The notes under the pieces are model-generated. The model was not told the DNA's origin, did not search any database, and worked only from the letters and a program-made list of their open reading frames with translations. Shown here in pieces: positions 10,046 through 21,999 of a DNA stretch of 64,000 bases. The stretch is from Phallusia mammillata (taxonomy: Eukaryota; Chordata; Ascidiacea; Phlebobranchia; Ascidiidae). The position numbers were made by a program, and so were the translations under genes. Numbering within the stretch: the stretch's first letter is position 1; each line of letters opens with the position of its first letter. The stretch covers positions 65,139-129,138 of the forward strand of contig QLIY01000238.1 in NCBI GenBank assembly GCA_003260075.1, in the 5' to 3' direction.

Positions 10046-13000
10046 CTAAAACAACAGATAAAATTGTCATTAATCAAGTCGCATTTTGTTAATACATTAG
10101 TACATTAAAACTTACTTTGAAAGATAAATGACGAAATCCAATTGCTATTTCGCGTCATGCTGATGACGTCACTGCTCTCGCTACCGACGTATGAATCCAA
10201 TCCGGCCACTTTCCGAACGGTGACACTTCCACCTTGTGATTCTGCAATCATAAATTCAAGAACCTTGTATCGTTTTAAGATGATTCTTGGGAGTACGATT
10301 ATCTACAGTTGTTTTACTGAAAACAATTTCAAGACATCTCTAGCTACATGGTCTGGTAAAATAAAATCGCAACGTCTTCTTGTAGGCTTTTTTGTTCGTG
10401 CTTTATCAGCATGATAGCGGTTTCTACTTTTTCAATTTATCTCGTTGAAGGCGCAGATTGCAAAGACACAAATTACCCTCAATATGACTTTGATGTTGCA
10501 AATATTTTTAACGCTTCAGCGTCAGTTATACCCTATTATTTATCTCATAGCAAAATATAGTATAGCTCCAGCATTAACAAATATAGGATTACCAGTTATA
10601 ATTTGTGTTAAGTTCACTTACGTTCGATCCGCTCGTCGTGAACCGCAGCGCTACACAAGAACGAGTTATCCGCATATGTCCCGGTGCCCCAAACCATGCT
10701 GCCATTGCATCCTGGAGGACAGATCGCCGTGAACACGGCACTGTTGACCTCACTAACTTTGACGTCACATCCCACTGTAATTATTCATATTATACGCCAT
10801 AAAATATCGATTTGTGTGAATTTTCCATACAATTTTGTTCTGATTACGTATTCCAGCACAACTAAATGAAAATCACTGTACATTCAGTATACAAGAGATT
10901 TTTTTGAAAAGGATTTAAAGATTTATGTAAAAAACACCTAAGTATGTCTAGCCTGCTGCAATGAAATACAAGTTTTGTTACGACGCAACCAAGTATGTAA
11001 ATCTGGGACTAGTTTTTTGTGACGAAGCATCTTGGGGATAAAGGTCATTAAAAATGTTAAAAAAAAAAAAAAACAGAAACAAAAAAGAAACAAACAATGC
11101 GTTTTACAGATAATACAGAAAAAACTGGTCTAACCTGCAATCGCATTTCCTTCTCTGAATAAAGGCACTATAAAAAGAGAAATCCATTAATTGAGTCAGT
11201 AGAAAACAGGTAAAAATGGAAAATTATGTACATTGGGTAGTAAAATGTCCCTGGCTTGACCATCTGACCATTCCGTCGTCGCTGTCCATATACTGGTCAA
11301 AAGTACCGACAAATTTAATTCCTTCTGAGGTTCTTCTAATTCCAATAGTCTTTGGGGGGGGGGAAAATATCGTGATGTGGAAATTGTTTTTGGTGTTATG
11401 GTCTTCATATTATACTGCCATAAAATATCGATTTGTGTGATCTTTCCATACACTTTTGTTCTGATTACGTATTCCAGCACAACTAAATGAAAATCATTCA
11501 GTATACAAGAGATTTTTTTGAAAAGGATTTACAGATTTAGTTAAAAAACACCTAAGTATGTCTAGCTTGCTGCAATGAAATAAAATTTTTGTTACGACGC
11601 AACCAAGTATGTAAATCTGGGACTAGTTTTTTTTGTGACAAAGCATTGCTTTCTAAATCTTGGGTATAAAGGTCATTAAAAATGTTAACAAAAAAAAAAC
11701 AGCAACAAAAAAGAAACAAACAATGTGTTTTACAGATAATACAGAAAAAACTGGTCTAACCTGCAATCGCATTTGGGGGGGGGGATACCACATAAACCAC
11801 AAAAGTGCCACTAGAAACTGTTTTACTTTACCATTAGGATATTTTGTTCCGAAAAAAGTTGATTTTATTTGAAAATATTTTTATTCGCCATTACACCTTA
11901 CCTGTTGAGCAAATACTCGTGGTGGCGGTAAAAAGTCCCTCTGAAGCAGTTTCGAAAAGCTCAACCGGTTGCTCTGTAGCGCAACCATGCGGACACACCA
12001 CCGAAAATTCGGTTGAAATCACGTTGGAGGCCGAAAAGTCGCATGAAACTGTAAACGTTATAAAACTTGTCAAATCTTAGGAATCTTAGTGCATCTCATT
12101 TTCGAGTGTGCTGGAAAGCGTATCACATAGATATTTTCTTGTTGCTATTAAGGTATAAAACTATACGTTTCAATTTGACCAAAAATCTGATAAAAATGAA
12201 AATCAAAGTATGTGTTCGTTTACGATACCATAGGCTAACAGCATAAACCGGTTAATTATCGATGACTTGATTGTGCTTTAAATAAATCTTCATGCCAATG
12301 GTCATAGTACCTGTCAAAGCCGTTTTGACGTCATCCAAATAACCTACAAAACAGGAGAAAGGTCAGTCATTGAGAATGGGCTTTTATGTTAAGCAATGAC
12401 TCATCTAAGGTAAACACTCCGCTTGTACCAGACCTGCAGGCCTACCGTTAGGGTGTTGTGTGTGGGTTAGGCATTTAAACAATGCATAATAAAACAGGGT
12501 TTAAGTGAGAGCTTTCAGGTGAACAAGCTTCAGGGGGGGGGGTTTGTACCAGACCTGCAGGCCTACCGTTAGGGTGTTGTGCGTGGGTTAGGCATTTAAA
12601 CAATACATAATAAAACAGGGTTTAAGTGAGAGCTTTCAGGTGAACAAGCTTCACTAAACATTGATAGTAAAATCATTAAACCATTTGTTTATATTTTCCG
12701 AAAAATACGTCTGCGTAGTGTAGCGTTTTTGTAGAAAAATGTATCCTATCCAATGCCTTGCCATAAGTGGGAATGCTTGGTGACCGGCTGATCCGATAAA
12801 AAGTCTCAGGCCTGACCTAGTGTAATTTTTATATGAGTGTGCCGTGATCGCTGGTCCGCATAGACCAGGGGTTCCCAACCTGTGGTACGCGTACCACCAG
12901 TGGTACGCGAAGGTCTTTCAGGTGGTACGCGAGTAGATTCCGTTCTTTTCACAAAAACTTTCGCAACTTCATATTTTGTTTATCTGGTTTTGTTTACAAA

Positions 13001-16000
13001 AAATATTCCCCCAAGCCTATTCTTATTGTTACGTAACTACTTCTGTTGTGTCGTGTTATTACGGTCTTCAAAATATCAAGAAACACAGTTGCTTTGAAAA
13101 AGGGTACAACGCTGTGGCACAGCGGGCGTTAATTATGTCAAGCAGCGAAAATGCATGAAACAAAAATCTCATAAAATTTAGTTGTGGTGCTTTTGTGTTA
13201 TTTTAGTAGGCCAATGTTATTCTTCTCCATAAAATATGATTCGATCAAATTAGTTGTTTTGCAAGAAGTGGTGCGCGTGGCAGTACAGAGCGTCCAAGTG
13301 GTATAAGGTCGTAAAAAGGTTGGGAATCCCTGCCATAGACGATTCAGGGCCGATCTCAGTAATGGAATTATGTTCATCTTAACTTGCAATTTGTATTTAC
13401 GTTTTCATACAATTACTCACTGCCAAAATAAACCTTAAAGATGTTTAGTATTTCACCATTTAATAAATTCTGCTTTTCCCTATGAACTTAACCGATCCAA
13501 GTGCATTAAGGTCACAATAAATGGTTTGGCGGCGAGACACATGTACGTATTGCGTGTTTCTCAACCTGTGTGAAAACAATCATATGCAACTTTCTTTCGA
13601 ATACCTCCAAATGTGAAATCGCTTTGTTCAGATATAGACGTCAAGCTTTGAATTCCGTTTTGCAGTGACGCAAGCCAGGATGATCGACTTCCCAACTTTC
13701 GCACAGTGACTGGACCTCCGTTTTCATCTGCATGCAAAAATTTATTTGGGTTACAAAACGCATACTATGTAGGCCATTCGAAAGCAATCAGGTAATACTG
13801 CTTTACGTCATTAGATTTTTTAAGAACTATTTTATTTGAAAGGTTTCGTCGTCATAACTATGCCAGAGATTTCACTTAAAGATTGGTTATAAATGATTTT
13901 CTTCCCAACCCTTTTTTTGTTAATAATCCAGGTGGGGGGGGGGTCGTCATTAGATTTTTAAAGAACTATTTTATTTAAAAGGTTTCGTCGTCATAACTAT
14001 GCCAGAGATTTCACTTAAAGATTGGGTATAAATGATTTTCGTCCCAACCCTTTTTTTGTTACTAATCCAGGTAGGTGAGGTAAGTCTTTTTTTGCGAAGA
14101 GAAACACACAAAAATGCAAATTGGGTGCTAGCGACAATGTTTAGTGGAGTGTTGTTGTGAAAATACCATGGATATTTGGGACAACCAATTTCAAATAAAT
14201 TTAAGGCAATTTTATTTTCTTGTCTGGCGTACTGAAATTAATATTACTTTGGTGTCATTGTCGTGGCGCGAGCACACATATTTTCCACGGGTTTGTTTGT
14301 AAACTCTTAACAAGCTATGTTGCTTAGATGCCATCGTTTTACAAACCTTTGCAATGCAATAGGCTATTTGCAATAAATTATATCTCCATGTTTCATTACC
14401 TGTTATAACGCCGGCATGGATAGCAGCAATGCACAAGCGACTAGTTGTGGTATATGTTGTAGTTCCTGTGACAACTCCATCAGTTGGATGAAATAGACAA
14501 CCGCGAGGACATTGGACAGCAAAGGTGTTCTCCAAAATGTGGTCAACCGTCGTTTCGCAAGATACTAATACAACATTGTAAAAAGGTTATTTTTGAACAG
14601 CTGGCCAACCTCTTACTGCATCTCAACCGGACATCTTCTTTCTTTCTTATTGATTTGTTACCTTAAGATTTGCTAATATAGCAGTTTTGTGCATGATAAG
14701 CCGACGTTTCTGTACAAAGAGTGGTAATGCCATATGTTTACAAACATGGAATCCGAATATACGTTTCCGAGTGCATAATATCTTTTTCATTTTGCTTTTC
14801 AGATCAATGTTTCAAAAATGTAAAGGTTAACTCACAAATCTAAATATGCAAATTGCATTTTGTAAAGACTTCCAGTTGTCAACCGAATAGGTCAAAACAA
14901 ACGCATATGGGTTTCGGCTTGATTCGCTCAAAATGACGACAGTTCATTGTCAAAATGCCAAGCGGAGGTGGCATTTATGTCTAAGTGGTTCCAATGACCA
15001 AAATAGCCAACCTACATTTGTGGTTCTGTTCATTCACTCCCAACTGACATTTATAACTTAGATGATCTGCGGTTTTTTAAGCCTAAATTGGAATTTATCT
15101 TCTGTCGGGGGGGGGGGATTTGTGGTTCTGTTCATTCACTCCCAACTGACATTTATAGATGATCTGCGGTTTTTTAAGCCTAAATTGGAATTTATCTTCT
15201 GTCTGGGTAAAAGATTAAAATTTCAAAAGCGAGGAGAGTTTAAATTTAAAAAATTGCAGAACATAACAATCAAAATTTCCTTATTATATCGAACTTGTTT
15301 TTTTAAGGTGTTTCTCCAGCGGTTTCCCAAAATTTGGACTTGCAACTACAACTACAGTTTTTGGTATTTGAATGAAACACTTGCGGTCTCTTAAAACTAC
15401 TTAGCGGTCACCCAAACCAAACCTTAAAAAAACTGGGTATAACGCCTTTAATAGGCTGGGCGCATTATGATTGCAGCAGCATTTTGCAGGTACTGCTAAT
15501 TTCTCTGTGATAGCGCTACTGTCCGTTGACATTAGCAACAATTAAATTCAAGAAAAGGCTGTTAAATTCAAAAAACAACCAGCGTGAAACTTAAAGTATT
15601 TGTATGTATATTTTTGGCACAAAAGGTCTTAAACTATAGTAAATACGAAGTACAAACTAAAACAGTTCTTACCCTTAAGCAAACTTGGCTTCTTTCGAAT
15701 AGATCCTAGAAAATACAACAACGTCATACGTTAATGCTTTTCCATCTTACGAGTCATGTAATAGGATTCCCAAACCCACGTCAACTTGAATTAAACCGTA
15801 AAATCTAAACCTGTTTACCTCCTAGCACGAATGATCTGCTTGGCACTGATCTGGATTTAGAGGTAACTCCGTTTTTTCGACTTCCAGTAAAAGACAGCAG
15901 CTTTGCTTGTTTGCGAACAGTCACAACGCCCCCAAGTGAACCTGGACGATAAAACAAAGACACTGTGTTAAGGGAATCCGACAATACTGGCAGTGAAGCA

Positions 16001-19000
16001 TTTTTTTTGTTCCAAAAAAATTGTGGTTTGTGCATACTGAACAATGATATATAGTTTGTACCACAAGAAATAATTGTTTATGTCTTCTAGCAGCGTCTAT
16101 TCATTTCTTAATAGTTTAATAATATGGTTTGGAACAAAACAAATCGTCAAATAACTTAATTATCAACAAACATAGATCGAATGGTGCTTATCGCATTTTT
16201 AACAAGCAATGAAACAATCTACTTTTATGCAGCAATGTTTAAATAAATTTTGACAGGTCGATTAAAGGATAGTTTTTCAAATTCGCAACAAAGTGAATAC
16301 CAAAAGTATTTTTGTTCAAACAAATTATTTTATTATGATAACACACCATCCAAATATCCGTTATGAACTGCGGATGCACAAACATGAGATTCCACAGAAT
16401 AAGGATCCGCTCCAACTACTTCACTGTTAGCCTCCCCACATCCAGGAGGACAATAGACTGTGAAAAACTCTTCCATGATCTGATTTGCTCGAAAACTGCA
16501 TCCAACTGCACAAACAACATCGGGTTGAACAATGGTAAAATTCATGATACTCACATGATTTGTACATGTTAAATCATTGTTGTGGATAAGAGTTTAGCGA
16601 TTGGCTTTGGTAAGTCTCACAACAGTCGTTTAATAATTTTATGTATTACGCCCATGAGCTAAGGTTTAACGAGCACGTAACGACGATGTTTTGTTTAAAC
16701 TCTATTGAACAAAGTAGAACAAATATTAAAATTACTTTTAAATCAACAAAAAACGCAAATTGATAAATTGCCTAAATGGCTGGTAATAAATGGACCCTGA
16801 AAGAATACTGCAAGTGCAAAAAATTGCGGCATCCTTAAACTCATTTAATTCTGCAGCAACGTGAGCCGATCTTTTTGTTGAAACGTTGTGCAAAGTCGTG
16901 TCAAAAACAAATTACGCAAACCAAATACCGCCAGGAACCATTATGTGTCGCATTACATCATTTGCATTTTCTTAATATTGTTGAAAGGCTTTAATTTTCG
17001 CTAAATTGCAAACAACATTGCAATTTAATTTAATTTAAATACAAACTATGTAATTGTATCTCACCTTCTAGTACAGATGACAACTGCTGGGGACAAGCTG
17101 AAATTAAAAGAAGTCTTGTTTTAGCAGCTTAAAGATTAAAGCATTATTAACGTTAAATGAAGTAACCAAAAATGTAATAAAAAAATTAATTATTTGGCTA
17201 CCAATAACTTTATTAAACAAAGAATTTTCGATCAATGTGGTGCCATTGGATAAAAGTTTACTCTACAATAAGTTGCTGAAGAACATACCGATTAGGAAAA
17301 AAACAAAAACATTTTACACTATAGAGTAAAAAATTTGTATCAACCGGTGTTTAAAATTATTCCCTTTCAAGATGAGCATTGGTCTGTTCTAATATCATAA
17401 AATGCTTTGTGAATGTTCAGTCACATAAAAAATATGTTTTTCTTCGTGATGTCATACAATAATACTAATGAATTTTTGCGGTTATATACAACATTTCTGT
17501 TTTTATAAGATCATTATGCACACTTCACTAATGATCCTATTTGGATTCTACAAGATTTAAAACAATTCGTTTTAATGCAAGTAGGCTGTTAATCAACCAA
17601 ACGGACGAAAACACTCGCCCACCAATGGCTTGTGCGTCATCAAAGTTGATCTTTAAAAGTTGATGATTCAGCTAACGCAATAAACAAATCCTGTTTCGCC
17701 TTCGGTGGAAACGAGATTTTCGTGATAATTTCGTGTTCACCTGGTTAACTGTTTGTTTTGCATGTCGACAATGACTAGTTGGAAAAGTTAGAAAACTGAA
17801 GTATTGATTATTGAATTCATGCCAGCCTCTCCGAGAACTTTAAAATTTGAGAAATTTAATGCGGGACAAAAATTTACATTAAAAATTTAAATTTTTTCCA
17901 CGGAAATGAACAATGACATTTCATTCGAATTCTTAAAGGGATTTTCTGATTTTGTAATTTGGACAGTAATTATTGCAAAAGATCACTAACATCAACCAAC
18001 GTGAACGACATTTTGCAGTCGTGATATTCTTTTTTTTAAACGACGTCATTATTAATTTCCGTGATCAGATTTTGCACGCGTCTGTCATTAAATGTTGAAC
18101 AAGACCGCTAAGATCTGGCCTGAAAAAAGAGTTTTGACAGTGGAAACTAACCCAGAATGTCAGTTTTGACAGTGGAAACTAAACCAGATAACTCAATGAA
18201 GTGTACGAGAAACTGTTGTTTGATGGTTTTTCGAATACCCTGTCCAACCGTTTCTTAAACATACGGCGATAAACACTGTATTAGATGCTGTTTGTTTAGC
18301 TTGAAAAAAGCTGACTTGTGCTTGTCAGCAAGTGAGACGTAACTCTATGCCAGGGTGGGTTTTCTTTGTGCACTGCTTCGTATTTGGCCAATACGATGGG
18401 TTGTAATAAAGAAACAAGTCAATAGTTTTTTGTTTATCGTTTTGAAACCATTGTTTCATGCAGCACAGCATTCACTTGGTTCATTTTTTAATCTTACCGT
18501 GAACTGTAAAGGCAGTTGCGGATTGATCAAGTGACTGTGATTCAATGCCGTTTTGAGAAGTGCCATTCAAACTTTTCAATCCCGGCTTCTTTTTAATCAC
18601 AACCCGTCCACCTTGGGAAGCTAAAACAAAGTAGTCAAAGTTTTGTAAAAAAGGAAAAGTGAAAAGCTGCGCAAAGTTATAACGTTATTGGCAGAAGCGA
18701 AATTGAAAAACACAATAGGTAGACAATTAGTAACGAGCTGCAGCTACACTGTCGGAACAAGGCGCCAGAAAAACAGGGTCTCACATTAGCGCAAATTTAT
18801 ATTGTAAGTGAAAACTGCTGATAAACAATGCGGTTGGACTAAACTAGACTACCACCAACACCCATTCAGATAGGAAAACTTTAGAAACACTATTACGGTG
18901 CCTACCAATAATCTGTCCGCTGTGAATAGCAGCAGCGCAAATGTACGAGTTGCCAGCATATACGTCAGTGCCCCAAAGTTGCTCAGACAGAGCATCGCAG

Positions 19001-21999
19001 CCGCTTGGGCAAATTGCCTGGTACGTTGCCTCACTGGTAAAATCGGCCTCCGCGAGACAAGAAACTGGAAAGTTACAACTTGTTAAAACTCAAAAATTTT
19101 GAAATTTATTGTTTTTAATTCACCGTTACATCAGCGGTGCTTTGAACGTAGCTAAGTAAGCCTAAAAGCAAGTATACAAAATAAAATAAAATTTAAAATT
19201 TTGACTTGAGACATTATTAAAAAAGCTGTTTTAATCCTTTTTATAACACCAAAAAAAATTGCACCCGGTTGTATATGGTCGTATTTTTATCAAGGTGGTA
19301 GATCGAATAATTCGATTTTCTGTTTATGCCCAGGGGTGTTTTCGGTTCCATTCACGAATATGGCATATTGACACCCACAACAAACATATAAACAAAAATT
19401 CGTAAAGGACACTGGTGAACATTACCTAAAATTTTAATTTGGAAATAAACATTTATAAATGAACCAATAAATATTTTCATGAAACACCAAGGACAACAAA
19501 GTTTACCCGAGTACAGCTTTTCCTGGGCATCGGCGGCATCTGGAAAAGAAAGATCACTTGAGATGCTTGTAATCTAGGTCGACTATCGGGTTATTTGTCT
19601 ACCAAGCAATGTAACAACAAGTTTTTGAGCCAGCAATTGCCGGCAGCAAGCACTTGTCATCTCACAAAAACCATCAAAGGCGTATTTTAATTACAACTTT
19701 AAGTGTGAAACGGCAGTGGTTGAAGTGGCAACTCATAAATTGCTATTAATGCATGACTGGCCTGGCCTTTGTTAAATCACCTGAAAATGAGATTACAATT
19801 ACATGTGTTTGAACATAGTTGCAACAAGTTTTAAGCATTTAATCGAGTCATTACCCCTAAAATTTTATCACTTTTTATTTTTGATTGGCTGTAATAGGAC
19901 TAAAGCTGTTTCACGTATAAATGTTAATTAAAGCTATAGCTGAAGTATTTCAAATATCTATTGTTAAGACAGACCTTGTTGCTATTTTCTGAATGCGTTT
20001 ATATTGCAGACTCGGTGTTCTGTCTGAGATACGAGCATAGATAGACGCTAAACTGGGAAAACCGGTTTTGGTTTAGCCTTTGCGGTAATTCACTTCACAT
20101 GCGTTAGTATACCTTGGAAAACAAACGACTCGTTTGTTTGTGAATGAGACTGACTTGTGACGTCATTCAGAGAGCTTCCTACGTAAGATGAGAGTCCCCC
20201 GATCTTGCGGATGGTCACCGTACCACCTTTGACGGCTGAAAAATATAATGAACTTTTTTATATCAAACCTTCGAAAAAATTACACCCTTTTTTATGTCAA
20301 ACCTTTATTTAACAGTAAAATTCGACCTATTGAGCGATTGTTATCAACTTTTTACCCCGGTTTATCACATTTTACACTTATGATCTCTTTTGTGTGCAGT
20401 ACGTTGTTAAGTGTGCCATTTCGGCTGACGACTTTAATAGTTGGATAATGTTACACAATAAGCAAGGTTTAGTTAGGTTTGCTCATAACAACTTTTAATT
20501 AAACCTTCGATCCTTCCGTCATGAATCGCTGCAGCACACACGTGACTTTCAATTGTGTAACGTCCAGTTCCCCACAACAGGCTACCGGAAACAGCCTGAC
20601 ACCCAGCAGGACACGTCAAAGTTAGAATGGAACCCTCAATATCTTTGGCTGCCACAAAGCATGATACTAAACACAAAAAATTGAAAATGATGTTGAGTTA
20701 AGTACAGATCATGTCGCGCATTGAAAATGTATAGTTGTATTTTGAGGCATTTCGTTTAAAGGTCAACGTACACATTTTTGGACCGCCTGGAAAACTGGTA
20801 ATAATGAAATAGGAAGAATGTCCACAAAAGCCAGCAATATTTGATGTTTGTTTGACTCAGTTAAATCACATCTCCGTTTATTCTTTGTTGATGGTTCAAA
20901 CAAAGATCAAAACTTGCTGATGGTGTAAGTTCTGTTTCAGAGGAGATTAAGAAAACCGTCGTTTTATTTCGACACGGCTTTGTTGTATTTGTATACAACA
21001 CGTTGCACATCAAGAGTACAATGAATCAGGTTTGAATTTTATCAGCGATGAAAATCCGATTTCGATTTAAAACCGAAACGGGAATTTCCGGCAAAACCTT
21101 GGGCACCATGTTTAAATTAAAACGCTAACAAAGTCTCTTATGTCTTCTGCTTCTTGTGTGATCTGGTTTTGCAATAATAGGTTCTATTACACCAAATAAA
21201 ATTGGAATTTGCGCGGTAGCACAGGCAAAACCAAAATTTCTGTTACTATTCAATATGATTTAAGTTACTGTATGAAGAATACTGACAAAATACTACGATT
21301 ACAAAGCCGTTGTTATGAAAATAATATTACGACCCCAGTTGAACACAAAACAGTTTTAAACAAGTGTATGAAAGTATTAAGACAATAAAAGGGAAAAACG
21401 TAACACAAAACTCACCCGCAGTCGTTGTTACGATTTCGCTGACCACATCTGGAAATAAAACATAAGTATTAAAAATAGGATCCAATAATTAAAGTTTAAT
21501 TTCCACTTACAAGGATTAAATTCGTCAACCGATGTTAGAAGTTTCAGATCATCGAGTTTAGATGCCGAAGCCTGTAACAAAACCGTATCATTTGAAAACA
21601 AATAAGTAGTTTTTTTAAATGTGGTTTTAGAGAGTTGAAATGTTTTTAATATGGTTTTATTTTAATGTTCAACTCAAGTCAAGAAGACATTTAAAATTTG
21701 ACAGATTTTTAATTACTTCGTGACCCTTTTAAGTTAAATTATCACGTTCTCTTCGAAATGCAGCACCACTAAATAACTATAATACCATCTATTCAAATCG
21801 GTAAATAAACCAACCGTGATATATATATTTTTTTTAAATAGTAGGTAACATGAATAATATAAAAAAACTAATGTATCTTCGACAAGATTTAAAGCGACTA
21901 CGTCTATTTAACCGCAAATAAATAAAAGTTTTGCTGTTAACTTACCGTTTGCAAAACCAACAGACAAAAAATAGAAACCAATAAATATAATACTGCCAT
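9110..21999 (-). CDS. Secreted protein of seven tandem LCCL domains, 23 exons
   Basis: Exons, 5' to 3': 21999-21946, 21571-21511, 21448-21416, 20666-20505, 20235-20113, 19539-19507, 19064-18906, 18620-18498, 17097-17065, 16505-16347, 15941-15819, 15705-15673, 14564-14400, 13727-13605, 12343-12311, 12048-11902, about 11354-11232, 11167-11135, 10774-10622, 10241-10116, 10045-10013, 9780-9622, 9234-9110. All have GT-AG borders except the 5' edge of exon 17, lost in a G-run join. The sum is divisible by three and gives about 771 residues. Exon 1 is a signal peptide. After a short spacer come seven LCCL domains (four cysteines, CPxGC, WGTxxY, CAAIHxG, then GGxVxVRK and NGI). LCCL domains occur in cochlin, Limulus factor C and CRISPLD proteins, often in extracellular or defence roles. 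No membrane anchor or other domain is seen, so an extracellular role is inferred. I know of no named family with this architecture. Confidence 0.88.
10116..11167 (-). CDS. LCCL module 6 (exons 18-20)
   Basis: Linker 11167-11135 (33 bp; VPLFREGNAIA), A exon 10774-10622 (CPPGC, WGTGTY, CSAAVHDE), B exon 10241-10116 (GGSVTVRK, LDSYVGSES). A fragment of the linker reappears at 11757-11774 inside an extra contig. Confidence 0.88.
11232..12343 (-). CDS. LCCL module 5 (exons 15-17), divergent and cut by a join
   Basis: Linker 12343-12311 (33 bp). A exon 12048-11902 keeps the four cysteines (CPHGC, SIC) but ends in STG at a GTAAG donor, without the AAIHxG stretch. The B exon (IGIRRTSEGIKF, then DSDDGMVRWSS) runs from 11232 up into the G-run at 11354-11363. 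The length expected from its siblings (123 bp) puts its 5' end exactly at that run. The first few codons, including GG, are missing from the assembly. Confidence 0.75.
11364..11774. repeat. Extra contig duplicating about 10785-11155
   Basis: Bounded by 10-G runs at 11354-11363 and 11775-11784. From about 11405 it repeats the intron 18 region (CATATTATAC, then AAAATATCGATTTGTGTGA onward) with scattered differences. It reads as a second-haplotype contig placed in the wrong slot. Confidence 0.8.
12424..12653. repeat. Contig-end duplication around a 10-G run
   Basis: 12424-12532 and 12543-12651 are near-identical, separated by Gs at 12533-12542. Confidence 0.85.
12866..13332. mobile_element. Non-autonomous hAT element, 467 bp
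   Basis: Starts CAGGGGTTCCCAACCTGTGG and ends AAAGGTTGGGAATCCCTG, an inverted terminal repeat typical of hAT transposons. Flanking 8-bp sequences GCATAGAC (12858-12865) and CCATAGAC (13333-13340) match at 7 of 8, the target duplication expected for hAT. Internal GGTACGCG repeats near the left end. No transposase frame is visible. It lies in an intron of the LCCL gene. Confidence 0.85.
13605..15705 (-). CDS. LCCL module 4 (exons 12-14)
   Basis: Linker 15705-15673 (33 bp; GSIRKKPSLLK), A exon 14564-14400 (CPRGC, TGTTTY, CIAAIHAG), B exon 13727-13605 (GGPVTVRK, NGIQS). Contig-join duplications at 13806-14070 and 15015-15205 lie in its introns. Confidence 0.9.
13806..14070. repeat. Contig-end duplication around a 10-G run
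   Basis: The copy at about 13806-13933 reappears at 13944-14070 with a few substitutions. The G-run is 13934-13943. Confidence 0.85.
15015..15205. repeat. Contig-end duplication around an 11-G run
   Basis: About 15019-15106 repeats at 15118-15205 with a small deletion. Gs occupy 15107-15117. Confidence 0.85.
15297..15432. mobile_element. Short inverted-terminus repeat, copy 1
   Basis: Begins TTTTTTTAAGGTG and ends CCTTAAAAAAA, so the termini are inverted repeats. The body (CAGCGGTTTCCCAAAATTTG, then TTGCGGTCTCTTAAAACTAC) recurs almost unchanged at 23944-24081. A MITE-like dispersed repeat of about 135 bp. Confidence 0.7.
15819..17097 (-). CDS. LCCL module 3 (exons 9-11)
   Basis: Linker 17097-17065 (33 bp; the only linker with a cysteine), A exon 16505-16347 (CPPGC, GADPY in place of WGTxxY, CASAVHNG), B exon 15941-15819 (GGVVTVRK, KNGVTS). 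Confidence 0.9.
18498..19539 (-). CDS. LCCL module 2 (exons 6-8)
   Basis: Linker 19539-19507 (33 bp; DAADAQEKLYS), A exon 19064-18906 (CPSGC, WGTDVY, CAAAIHSG), B exon 18620-18498 (GGRVVIKKKPG, NGIESQS). All four LCCL cysteines are present. Confidence 0.9.
20113..21448 (-). CDS. LCCL module 1 (exons 3-5)
   Basis: Linker exon 21448-21416 (33 bp), A exon 20666-20505 with CPAGC, WGTGRY and CAAAIHDGRIEG, and B exon 20235-20113 with GGTVTIRK and LSSYVGSSLND. The NGI motif is LND here. Confidence 0.9.
21946..21999 (-). CDS. LCCL gene exon 1: signal peptide
   Basis: ATG at 21999-21997 opens an 18-codon exon, MAVLYLLVSIFCLLVLQT, ending at a GTAAG donor in phase 0. It is hydrophobic throughout, and exon 2 begins ASASKL, so signal peptidase cleavage is likely at the junction. 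Confidence 0.85.
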
